A stretch of DNA of 64,000 bases. Source: CAYFNF01 sp964344485. GTDB taxonomy: Bacteria; Patescibacteriota; Patescibacteriia; UBA9570; XYC2-FULL-38-9. The notes under the pieces are model-generated. The model did not search any database. It worked only from the letters and a program-made list of their open reading frames with translations, and was not told the origin of the DNA. Position 1 is the stretch's first letter. Each line of letters opens with the position of its first letter. This document shows, in pieces, positions 42,494 to 50,921 of the stretch. The position numbers were made by a program, and so were the translations under genes. Location of the stretch: NCBI GenBank assembly GCA_964344485.1, contig CAYFNF010000001.1, positions 1 to 64,000 of the forward strand, read 5' to 3'.

Positions 42494-44551
42494 ATGCTTC
42501 AACAGTTACGAACAATAGCAATGCGACCTGTGCTACGTATCCCGCTCATAGTATGGGCCATGGTAGCAGTATATGTGGTTGTAATGATAGTAGTCTGCGC
42601 GTTTCAGTGGACTCATTACATTTATGGAGGGTATGATTTAGCAATTTTTGATCAGGTGTTTTGGAACAGTGCACACGGGCGATGGTTTGAGTTTTCGTTT
42701 AGTCCGTACTCCTATTTAGTTGACCATCGTTCGTTGCTCATCCCGATTCTCGTACCGTTGTATTGGATTATTCCGCATCCCATGACACTGCTAGTGTTAC
42801 AGACGTTGGTTGTTGCGTCTGGTGCTCTAGCGCTGTACTTTCTTTCACGAAAAATTTTAGGCCACCTCTCTCCGCAGCCGTTTATAAGCGTTGTGATCGT
42901 TGCGCTTTACTTGATACAGCCAACCGTGCACGCAATGAATTTGTTTGAGTTCCACATGTTGCCGTTTATTATTCCGTTGTCTTTTTTATTATGGCTCGCA
43001 GTAGAGTATAGAAAATGGCCAGTAGTGATATGTTTGTTTATTGTCATACTGTTGTTACGCGAAGATACCGCGCTTATGACAGCGGGTATTGGATTGTTAC
43101 TCATTCTCACCAAACAGAAGGCGGAGCCACGCACGCGATGGATCGTTGGCGCAGCGATGATGATAGTGAGCATGTGTTGGTTTGTGTTTATGATGTGGCT
43201 CGGCATGTTCTTTGCGCCAGACGGAACGTCGAAGTTTATTATCTTCTATGAATGGATGGGGAATACACCAGTAGAAGCTGCGCAATTTATTGTGCAGCAT
43301 CCGTTACAGACTCTGGCGACGTTGGGAGATTACGATCATAGCATTGTGGTGTTGTTCTTGTTTGCAACCGTGGGCTTCTTACCGCTCTTTCGCATTCGAT
43401 ATTTTATCCCAGCGGTTATTCAGCTCACACTATTCTTGTTGATCAATCAGCACATGATGCCGTCTGTATTAAAGAGCCACTACCCCGCGGTGTTTGTTCC
43501 ATGGCTATGTATCGGCGCACTCTATGGATTCAGTCATGCGCACGAGAAGTTTCAGCGCTATATGAAAAAGCGACCAGCTCTGAAAGACGCTGGCGCTCCA
43601 ATGGTGCTTGTTATTCTGATCTGTACTATTATTGTCGCACAGTCAGCGGCTATTGGGCCGATATGGGGTACGATTCACAATTTTAATTTGATGAAAGACC
43701 GAAATATAGAGCAGTATGATGTAGTAGTTCAAATGGTTGGGCCAGAGGATTCAGTGATAACGACCTCTCGATTGTATTCCCACTTTGCCCAGCGTGAAAA
43801 GCTCACGCCCGCGTTACACATCTTTACTGGACGAAAACATTTTTCTGATGTTCCGTACCCGCTACCTGAAGATGTGGATTGGATTATACTTGAACAGGAG
43901 CTTATTTTACGTTGGGGAATCTACTTACGGTTAGTTGATCGGTCTGGAGCAGGAGAACGACTGCAAAGTATTATAGAACAGAGCGAGTTGGTGCCAGTCA
44001 TGGCAACAGAAGACCTGGTGGTGTTTGGACGTCCATCAGCAGGAATGCCGACAGTACCATTAGTTGAAACTTCAAATGAACCGCTAGATAATCCAGTGGA
44101 TGTTACTGCTAATCAAACGATTCACTTCGATAGTTGGGAGTATGAAGAGACAGATGCAACGAGCGGGGTGCTATCACTTCTGTTTGACCGAACAAATAAG
44201 CAGTCAGTGATTAAGAATGACCAGCACATTCAACTGACGTGGAAAGATGAGCGCGGGCAGGTGATTCGCGAAAAGATATTCGCGCTTGGGTTTGGGCTGC
44301 ACCCGACGTATAATTGGGAGAAGGGAACACAGGAGCATTGGTTAATTCACCAGCCAATAGTGCAACCAGCAAACGCAGCGTCAGTTGAGTTGCATATTGG
44401 CCCGCTGGATTCAAAGTTTGGACCGTTTTTTACACTATGGGTTGCTGACCCGATATTAAAAGAAGGGGATACGATCTCTGTTCCTCTCCGATCATTAGCA
44501 CCATTAGATCAAGATCACTCAGTAGTCGCTTCTTCAGGTGCGGCATTTTGA
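42494..44551 (+). CDS. DUF2079 polytopic membrane protein
   Basis: 685 residues, about 12 spans and a ~200-residue outer C-terminal domain. The opening after span 1, GGYDLAIFDQVFWNSAHGRWF, then DHRSLLIPILVPLYWIIP, is the DUF2079 signature, a GT-C-like family of unknown sugar donor. Start at 42494 is preferred. Its last 37 bases overlap the 3' end of the convergent gene. Confidence 0.84.
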   Translation: MLQQLRTIAMRPVLRIPLIVWAMVAVYVVVMIVVCAFQWTHYIYGGYDLAIFDQVFWNSAHGRWFEFSFSPYSYLVDHRSLLIPILVPLYWIIPHPMTLLVLQTLVVASGALALYFLSRKILGHLSPQPFISVVIVALYLIQPTVHAMNLFEFHMLPFIIPLSFLLWLAVEYRKWPVVICLFIVILLLREDTALMTAGIGLLLILTKQKAEPRTRWIVGAAMMIVSMCWFVFMMWLGMFFAPDGTSKFIIFYEWMGNTPVEAAQFIVQHPLQTLATLGDYDHSIVVLFLFATVGFLPLFRIRYFIPAVIQLTLFLLINQHMMPSVLKSHYPAVFVPWLCIGALYGFSHAHEKFQRYMKKRPALKDAGAPMVLVILICTIIVAQSAAIGPIWGTIHNFNLMKDRNIEQYDVVVQMVGPEDSVITTSRLYSHFAQREKLTPALHIFTGRKHFSDVPYPLPEDVDWIILEQELILRWGIYLRLVDRSGAGERLQSIIEQSELVPVMATEDLVVFGRPSAGMPTVPLVETSNEPLDNPVDVTANQTIHFDSWEYEETDATSGVLSLLFDRTNKQSVIKNDQHIQLTWKDERGQVIREKIFALGFGLHPTYNWEKGTQEHWLIHQPIVQPANAASVELHIGPLDSKFGPFFTLWVADPILKEGDTISVPLRSLAPLDQDHSVVASSGAAF

Positions 44552-46149
44552 TGCGCATCTTTGCGCGGTACGCGATAGACAGTCACTTCATCGTCAGTAT
44601 ACGCTTCTTTGAATCGTCCGTCAGCAACGATATTCTTTTTCATCGCAGTATGTTCGTGGTCGATAATAATGAACCGGGCATTAAAGTCTCCTTGAATGAT
44701 CTCTAGTAGTTGATCTTCTTGTTTGCCGATCGTGATATTCACCCATTTCCAGTAGAGGTCTCTATCATAGTTGTACATAAACGTTGGGTCCAGCCCTACA
44801 ATGTAGCGAGCACGCGCTGCATTATAAAAGAGCATTGGGAAATCGTCCCAGTCGTTGTGGAACACTACATCTCCTTTTGTGGCGTGGTCTCTCAGCCACT
44901 CCCCGAGTTGGTCAAAGTGATATACTGAGATACCCCGATGCAGCGATTCATGCGTTTTACGAGCTTCAGTGATCATGATCCCTGGAATGATAAATACAAA
45001 ATAGACCAGCACTGCAGCGGTGATTCCTTGTAGGAACGTTTCGCCGATGATACTTTTTCTTGCTGAACTGATCGCGTGTTTCACTTGATCAAGCGCGCCA
45101 CCCGCGTGAAGCGTTAGTGCAACAAAAATATAACCCCATGGAATATAGTATTCAATATACCGTTGAGACTTTAGTGTAAAGACAAAGAAAATGATGGTCA
45201 TGATAAGCGCAGTGATAGATGCAGCAGTCTGTTTCTTTATTTTTACAATAAAGACAATAATACTAATGATGATGAGCGACGACAGAATGATCGGAGAAGT
45301 GATAAGATTTTCGATCTCTGTTGGATACCATTCACCTCCAACTCCGATGACCTCTTGATAATTGATTAAACCAATCTGCACCACTTGCTGCCAATAGAAC
45401 TTTAAGTGATGCGGGAACGCTGGGTGGATAAGAAGGCCGGCAACGACACCAGCGCACGCAGCAAAGAACGGTGTGAAGTACGACCACAGTTGTCTTAATG
45501 ACGGTAGTTTCTTACGGTCTTTTAGCATTGCTAGCAACCACGTCACTATTGAGTATATTCCAGCGACCACGAGCAAGAGAATGAATCCACCGTAGCTCCA
45601 GACGTAGAAGAATCCCAAGAGTATTAGAAGCCGATGTTTTTTATGCGCTAATAATAGAAAGGCGGTGACTAAGAACAGGAATCCTACACTCGGGGCTTTC
45701 GCTAGCCCCATACGAAACGCAAATGAGGAGGTGAAGAGTAAGAAGAGCGTAAAGAGTGTTGCGTACTTAACGTGCAGAGACCGGAGCAAGATGTAGAACA
45801 CCGTCAGAGTGGATGCAGCAAGGAGAACAGTCGCAACCTTCATTCCAATGAATTCATCCAAGAAGAGAATAAACGGGATCAGGAAGACGTGATACAGGAA
45901 ATGATGATCGACAAATGCATCTTTTAGAGTGGTGAACTGCAGCCAGGGGAATTCAACAATTGCTTGCTGTCGTTTCATCATGATTTTTGTGATCTTCAAG
46001 TGGTAGAATGAGTCCGGATCAGAAAATACTGGCCCAGAACTCCATATTGCAAACGCAGTTATGGCAATGATAAATATCACGCACGCTCCAATCCATTCAT
46101 GTTCGAGCCAGAACTTTTTTATTTGTAATGTTTTAGATTTTCGATACAT
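44515..46149 (-). CDS. STT3-like GT-C membrane transferase
   Basis: 544 residues from the ATG at 46149 (upstream in-frame codons run through the hairpin block and are not protein-like). About 11 spans. First outer loop SDPDSFYHLKI carries the DxD-type acidic motif, followed by DHHFLYH, the pair seen in STT3-like oligosaccharyltransferases and related enzymes. The C-terminal soluble part has DWDDFPMLFYN. WWDYG itself is absent, so the STT3 link is distant. Likely transfers a lipid-linked glycan. Confidence 0.7.
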   Translation of the reverse strand: MYRKSKTLQIKKFWLEHEWIGACVIFIIAITAFAIWSSGPVFSDPDSFYHLKITKIMMKRQQAIVEFPWLQFTTLKDAFVDHHFLYHVFLIPFILFLDEFIGMKVATVLLAASTLTVFYILLRSLHVKYATLFTLFLLFTSSFAFRMGLAKAPSVGFLFLVTAFLLLAHKKHRLLILLGFFYVWSYGGFILLLVVAGIYSIVTWLLAMLKDRKKLPSLRQLWSYFTPFFAACAGVVAGLLIHPAFPHHLKFYWQQVVQIGLINYQEVIGVGGEWYPTEIENLITSPIILSSLIIISIIVFIVKIKKQTAASITALIMTIIFFVFTLKSQRYIEYYIPWGYIFVALTLHAGGALDQVKHAISSARKSIIGETFLQGITAAVLVYFVFIIPGIMITEARKTHESLHRGISVYHFDQLGEWLRDHATKGDVVFHNDWDDFPMLFYNAARARYIVGLDPTFMYNYDRDLYWKWVNITIGKQEDQLLEIIQGDFNARFIIIDHEHTAMKKNIVADGRFKEAYTDDEVTVYRVPRKDAHQNAAPEEATTE

Positions 46150-46170
46150 AGAATACCCCATATATTGAAA

Positions 46171-46260
46171 TCTCCCGCTATCAAGCATGGGGCTAGCGGG
46201 AGTTTTCCCGCTAAACCTCCGTGGTGCGGGAAGCACCTTGACCTTACCAAGGTCATTTTT
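46171..46260 (-). promoter_or_regulatory. block of competing hairpins ahead of the STT3-like gene
   Basis: Three stems: ctcccgcta/tagcgggag (46172-46202), ttcccgc/gcgggaa (46205-46232) and tgacctt/aaggtca (46239-46255). The inner arms can pair instead as tagcggga/tcccgcta (46194-46213) or ggtgc/gcacc (46223-46237), so alternative folds exclude each other. It lies between the isomerase stop (46266) and the STT3-like start (46149). In the plus direction the last stem is followed by T5. Function unknown; attenuation is possible. Confidence 0.55.
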
Positions 46261-46265
46261 CCCTG

Positions 46266-47330
46266 TCAAGCATTCTTCAACTCGTCTTTTAGAAAGTTGA
46301 CATTTGGGATCGGTGATGGGTCTAGGTTGTTCAGAATTGCTAGGTATAACGAGATATAACTACCGATTAACAGCAGCTCTAATGCTTGATGTAGTTTATT
46401 CTTTCCCTGTAGTGAAAGTGTTGTTGATGGGATGTTGTTGTTTTGTACTACTTGATCAGTAATCTTGTGCCGCAGCTGATTTCTTTCGTGATAGAGATCG
46501 CTTGTAATGAACACAAAAAGTAATCGGTCTAAAGACTCGCGTGCATGTACCAGCCCTTCAATTAAATGGTGGTTCATTTCTGGTATCGGAAAGCGCACAG
46601 CAAACTGTTTTGCGTTTTCGTTGATCTGATTTGTGAATACATGCGTGCTTCCTTCCAGGAATTCTGAGCTAACAAGTACTGGGAGCGTTTCATGCATTTT
46701 TTGTGCGAGCTGTTTTGCGGCGTTGTCATCGAGTGCAACTTCTGCTCCGTGCTGTTCGTGCAAGGAAGCGATATAGGCCGTTGCTTCTGCGATGTCATTA
46801 TCTGTTAATGACAACACTCCAAGCGATGATAGCGCACCACAGATGCCCATAATCGAGTATCCTACTGCCATGCGCGGTTGCTTGCTTGGATTGTACTGTG
46901 GGTCAAAGATATACGCAGGAACGTTGTGCTCTTCAGCGAATTGTTGTAAGTCGCCACCTGTAGTCACTACAAATACTTTGTTGGTTTTGTCTAAAATTGT
47001 TTTACTCGCATTCACTGTCTCTTCGGTTGTTCCAGAGTAACTGGAGAGAATTGCCAGCGTTCGTTCATTTACTGTTCCTGGAATGTCGTAGTCATTAACG
47101 ATTTGAATCGGAACAGTAATTTGATCTGAGAGCAGTGCTTGAATGACATGAATTCCCAGCGCTGATCCTCCCATGCCAAAGAGAACGATACGATCGATTT
47201 CGCTATAGTGTTCTGGGAAGTGAATTTGTGTTGATGCAGACCACGCATCGGAACATTGCTTATCCAAGACCTCAATAGAGGAAAGCATGTTCTGTGAGTC
47301 TAGTTGTTGGATGTTCTTTTTTTCTAACAT
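46266..47330 (-). CDS. bifunctional phosphoglucose/phosphomannose isomerase
   Basis: 354 residues, SIS fold. VLFGMGGSALGIHVIQALL (first SIS domain) and LSSYSGTTEETVNA (sugar-phosphate loop), with the second SIS part from ~190 and the family tail containing FITSDLYHERNQLRHK. This is the archaeal/bacterial PGI-PMI type. It links glucose-6-P, fructose-6-P and mannose-6-P pools, feeding nucleotide-sugar synthesis. Confidence 0.9.
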   Translation of the reverse strand: MLEKKNIQQLDSQNMLSSIEVLDKQCSDAWSASTQIHFPEHYSEIDRIVLFGMGGSALGIHVIQALLSDQITVPIQIVNDYDIPGTVNERTLAILSSYSGTTEETVNASKTILDKTNKVFVVTTGGDLQQFAEEHNVPAYIFDPQYNPSKQPRMAVGYSIMGICGALSSLGVLSLTDNDIAEATAYIASLHEQHGAEVALDDNAAKQLAQKMHETLPVLVSSEFLEGSTHVFTNQINENAKQFAVRFPIPEMNHHLIEGLVHARESLDRLLFVFITSDLYHERNQLRHKITDQVVQNNNIPSTTLSLQGKNKLHQALELLLIGSYISLYLAILNNLDPSPIPNVNFLKDELKNA

Positions 47331-47412
47331 AGTAGTTGTATCATAGCGCTGTTATATTGAATGAGCAAGCACAAGGATTGACAGTTTTTTTCCTGGGTCA
47401 TAAAATGGCTGC

Positions 47413-48066
47413 ATGGAAAAACACAAAGCTGCAGTATTTGACATGGACGGGGTAATCATTGATTCCGGCCCAGTCCATTTAGAAGCGTGGAAGCGCACAT
47501 TCGAAGCGCGCAACCTTCCGTTTGATGAAGGCCGTTTTCGGCAGTCGTATGGGATGCGGGACTCTGAAGTGATTCCGCGACTCATCGGTATTATGAGTGA
47601 TGAGGAGACACAACAGCTCGCGGATTTTAAAAGTAGAGTATTTCAAGAGCTGATCCGATCTTCAGCACAAGTCGTTGATGGGCTATCAGAGTATATTGAG
47701 CGTTTGCACGAGTGGCAGGTGATTACTGCGGTTGCTTCTTTAGCGTCATCCGCTGAGATTGAGGCTATGTTGAGCGCAGCGGGCCTGCATGAAAAACTAC
47801 AGGTGATCATCACGCGAGACCAAAGCATGAAAGATAAACCAGCGCCCGATATTTTCTTGACCGCAGCATATCGATTAGGATTTCAGCCATCAGAGATTGT
47901 AGTATTTGAAGATGCGGTAAATGGCGTGGAGGCTGCTCGTTCTGCAGGCGCGACCACTGTGGCAATCACAACAAGTTATTCTCCTGGAGAGTTATCACAC
48001 GCGGATCTGGTGGTAGAGAATTTCCACGATCCAGCGCTGTTACAACTCTTTTCTTCTGCTTCATAA
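47413..48066 (+). CDS. HAD phosphatase, beta-phosphoglucomutase-like
   Basis: 217 residues. Motif I FDMDGVIIDS (~9-18) with a helical cap (WKRTFEARNLPFDEGRF), motif II VASLASS, motif III KDKPAPDIFL, motif IV VFEDAVNGVEAARSAG: a complete subclass IA HAD enzyme of the beta-phosphoglucomutase/sugar-phosphatase type. Divergent from the isomerase gene, 82 bases apart, so both may act on sugar phosphates. Confidence 0.9.
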   Translation: MEKHKAAVFDMDGVIIDSGPVHLEAWKRTFEARNLPFDEGRFRQSYGMRDSEVIPRLIGIMSDEETQQLADFKSRVFQELIRSSAQVVDGLSEYIERLHEWQVITAVASLASSAEIEAMLSAAGLHEKLQVIITRDQSMKDKPAPDIFLTAAYRLGFQPSEIVVFEDAVNGVEAARSAGATTVAITTSYSPGELSHADLVVENFHDPALLQLFSSAS

Positions 48067-48069
48067 GCG

Positions 48070-48098
48070 TTGACAATCTAGCTAAAAGTCGGTAGACT
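48070..48098 (+). promoter_or_regulatory. sigma-70-type promoter of yebC-ruvC
   Basis: TTGACA, 17-base spacer, TAGACT, then 28 bases to the yebC ATG. The best -35 in the window. Confidence 0.78.
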
Positions 48099-48126
48099 TG
48101 ATGCGATTCTTTTAATTATTGGTGAT

Positions 48127-48852
48127 ATGTCAGGACACTCTAAATGGTCAACAATTAAGCGAAAAAAAGCAGCAACTGATGCAAAGAGAGGTGCGCTTTT
48201 TACAAAAGCAGTAAAGAATATTGCAGTAGCTGCGCGTCACGGCAAAGACCCAGAATCGAACGCTGCGTTGCGAACTGCGATTGCCCAAGCTCGGACTGTT
48301 AATCTTCCAAAGGATAAAATTGAAAATGCAATTTTAAAAGGCGCGGGAGAGCTTCCCGGAGCAGTGTACGAAGAGGTAGTCTATGAAGGATACGGCCCCG
48401 GAGGTGTGGCATTTGTTATTGAATGTGTCTCTGATAATACTAATAGAACAGTGGCTGATGTGAGAAGCATGCTGACAAAGAGCGGTGGGTCCTTAGGAAA
48501 CAGCGGGAGCGTGATGTACATGTTCAATCAGAAAGGTGTGGTGCGCATCTCCAAGGAAGACCTTACAGAGCACACTGCTGATGACGTTGAATTACTCGCC
48601 ATTGATGCTGGAGCAGAGGATATTCAGTCTGAAGAAGAAGGTTTGACTATTACGGTTCCTCGAGAGCAGTTTCATTCCATGATTGATACATTTGAAAAGC
48701 AGCAAATACCCCTTGCATCGTCAGAACTGGAATGGATCACCGATACCATGATGCAACTTCCTCCAGAGGACGCTGCAAAGATCGAGAAGCTCATTGAAGC
48801 GTTGGAAGACAATGATGATGTGAATAATGTGTATACGAATGCTGACATTTAG
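48127..48852 (+). CDS. yebC: YebC/PmpR-family protein (ribosome-rescue/transcription factor)
   Basis: 241 residues, full family length. The invariant opening MSGHSKWSTIKRKKAATDAKRGALFTK and YEGYGPGGVAFVIEC, TKSGGSLGNSGSV identify it. YebC proteins have been described as regulators and as factors relieving ribosome stalling at proline runs. Followed by ruvC 3 bases later, the classical order (yebC-ruvC-ruvA). Confidence 0.96.
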   Translation: MSGHSKWSTIKRKKAATDAKRGALFTKAVKNIAVAARHGKDPESNAALRTAIAQARTVNLPKDKIENAILKGAGELPGAVYEEVVYEGYGPGGVAFVIECVSDNTNRTVADVRSMLTKSGGSLGNSGSVMYMFNQKGVVRISKEDLTEHTADDVELLAIDAGAEDIQSEEEGLTITVPREQFHSMIDTFEKQQIPLASSELEWITDTMMQLPPEDAAKIEKLIEALEDNDDVNNVYTNADI

Positions 48853-48855
48853 AGT

Positions 48856-49344
48856 ATGAAGTGCTTGGGTATAGATCCAGGAATTGAGATAACAGGATTC
48901 GGTATATTAGAAGCGAATGGTTCTTCACAGCAACTGATAGAGTACGGGGTGATCCGTACTTCTAAAGATGATAGTACGCCAGACCGTTTGCTTCAGCTGC
49001 ACACAGATCTGATGCAAGTGCTACAGAAGCATCCAGACATTGCAGTAGCTGGAGTTGAGGAATTATTCTTTGCTAAGAATGCAAAGTCAGCATTCCAAGT
49101 TGGACAGGCGCGAGGAGTGATTCTACTCACTCTGGAGATGCATCACATCCTCATTCGAGAGGTGAAACCAGTTGAAGTAAAAGCTGCAATTGTCGGCTCA
49201 GGAAATGCAGATAAAAAGGAGGTGCAGAAAATGGTTCAATTAACATTTAATTTGGATACGCCACCACAACCTGACGATGCCGCAGATGCAATCGCAATCG
49301 CACTCTGCATGGCGTTTGATCAAGAATTGAAACAACAACTATGA
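48856..49344 (+). CDS. ruvC: crossover junction endodeoxyribonuclease RuvC
   Basis: 162 residues. LGIDPGIEITGFG carries the first catalytic Asp; VEELFFAKNAKSAFQVGQARGV the Glu and binding loop; PDDAADAIAIALCM the terminal Asp pair. Resolves Holliday junctions. Its stop overlaps the start of the 7TM gene (ATGA), and ruvA is found 3 kb later, so two foreign-looking genes interrupt ruvC-ruvA. Confidence 0.96.
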   Translation: MKCLGIDPGIEITGFGILEANGSSQQLIEYGVIRTSKDDSTPDRLLQLHTDLMQVLQKHPDIAVAGVEELFFAKNAKSAFQVGQARGVILLTLEMHHILIREVKPVEVKAAIVGSGNADKKEVQKMVQLTFNLDTPPQPDDAADAIAIALCMAFDQELKQQL

Positions 49345-50921
49345 CACATTCCATATCATTACGCGTACTGATCTCTTCACTCATTGTATTTTTTGGAATG
49401 ACCGCAGCGGTCCTTCCAGCAGCAGCACAAACAGCAGAGACGTCTGAAGAGATAGTAAGTGAGCAAGTAGTATTGAAGGCAAATGCTGGTAAGGACAGAA
49501 ACGTTGTTGCAGGACGAACAGTGTTGTTTGATGCTGAGACTTCCACGATTCCAACAGACGAGGTATTAACATACTCGTGGGATTTTGGTGATGGACATAC
49601 TTCCACTGGAATCGACGCCACACATATCTACTCTACAAGTGGAACGTACCGCGTTACATTAACTGTTGAATCTTCCTCAGGCACTGCTAGTGAAGATAGC
49701 ATTATCGTTTCAGTACAGGATACGTTAGTGGTGGTGATTACAGACCAGAGCGTCTCTGCGGAGCAAGTTGAGGATTTACAGGTTTCAGGACTGACCCAAG
49801 GAGTGTTGGTGGTACCAATTCGAGATACCGGTGTAAACCAGGAGTATCTGACGATTCAAAATCTCGCACAGCAGATCTCTGAGAATGAAGAGGATATTAG
49901 TTCAGCAAATATCATTGTTACGTGGACTGCTGGTAATGTGGGCTTAAACTCTCTTGTTGAGCTATCTCGTATTTCATCATTTGGAGATGGGTCGTTAGAG
50001 CAGTTCGGTTTCGGATCCAAAGCCATTATTGCGATTAATGATCAGTCGTTAGTGACGAGCTTTAAGATTGCGCAGACTACGTTTCAGAGCGTGCAGCCGT
50101 CATACTTAGTGGTCTCTGACAGCAAGATCCTTGATGATGTGATCCAAGCAGGTACTGCTGAGAATCTGCGAGAGAATTTGAGCAACAGCGATGCGGACTA
50201 CCAAGTAATTACGGAATATACGGCTCGAGGCCTTGGAAACTTGAATCCGCTGAATTTCATGTCCTGGACTGTGAATTACATGATTAATAAAGGCGTGCCT
50301 ATTAATTCGTTGTATTTGATTCTGATGCTACCGGTGATGGCAACGATTATCGCAGCCGGCCGACAGATGATTGGCATTAAGGCATTCGGTATTTTTGCGC
50401 CTACGGTCATCGCATTGTCGTTTCTAGCTACGGGCATCAAATACGGGGTGACACTGTTCATCGCGATTATCATTATTGGAACTATTGCGAGGTTAATAGC
50501 GCGGAAATTCCGATTGCTGTACCTCCCGCGCATGGCGATTGTACTTTCTATCTTGGCGCTGTCTATCTTTGCAATGTTCTTTGTTGGTGCTGTGTTCAAT
50601 AAAACAGGCTTCATTGCAATTTCTATCTTCCCGATTCTGATTATGACTGTGCTGACAGAGCATTTTGTGTCAGTGCAGATTGAGCAAGGGTACCGTACCG
50701 CAATTCGCATGACCCTAGAGACCCTGTTTCTGTCATTAATTGGATTCTGGATTGGAGACTGGACCGTGTTCAAAACCATCATTCTTGCATATCCAGAGTT
50801 GATCCTCTTAACATTTGTAGTGAACTACCTCATGGGTAAATTCTCTGGACTGCGGTTAACTGAGTATCTTCGTTTTAAAGAAGTGTTTAAACACATGAAG
50901 GATGCTAAAGGGAAGAAATAA
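49341..50921 (+). CDS. UUP1-like 7TM protein with exported PKD domain
   Basis: 526 residues. Signal peptide ~1-29, PKD domain ~45-130 (LTYSWDFGDGHTSTG, YSTSGTYRVTLTVES), an outer alpha/beta region to ~290, then seven spans with the IGIKAFGIFAPTVIALSFL ... YLPRMAIVLSILAL pattern of the 7TM part usually fused to an inactive transglutaminase. In many bacteria this protein pairs with an alpha-L-glutamate-ligase-like ATP-grasp protein and a retropepsin-like protease, as here. It probably modifies or anchors a peptide at the envelope. Confidence 0.8.
   Translation: MTHSISLRVLISSLIVFFGMTAAVLPAAAQTAETSEEIVSEQVVLKANAGKDRNVVAGRTVLFDAETSTIPTDEVLTYSWDFGDGHTSTGIDATHIYSTSGTYRVTLTVESSSGTASEDSIIVSVQDTLVVVITDQSVSAEQVEDLQVSGLTQGVLVVPIRDTGVNQEYLTIQNLAQQISENEEDISSANIIVTWTAGNVGLNSLVELSRISSFGDGSLEQFGFGSKAIIAINDQSLVTSFKIAQTTFQSVQPSYLVVSDSKILDDVIQAGTAENLRENLSNSDADYQVITEYTARGLGNLNPLNFMSWTVNYMINKGVPINSLYLILMLPVMATIIAAGRQMIGIKAFGIFAPTVIALSFLATGIKYGVTLFIAIIIIGTIARLIARKFRLLYLPRMAIVLSILALSIFAMFFVGAVFNKTGFIAISIFPILIMTVLTEHFVSVQIEQGYRTAIRMTLETLFLSLIGFWIGDWTVFKTIILAYPELILLTFVVNYLMGKFSGLRLTEYLRFKEVFKHMKDAKGKK

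Noticed and set aside
49381..49623. Minus-strand frames inside the 7TM/PKD gene
   Set aside because: Plus-strand gene has clear domains; opposite frames show no family signals.
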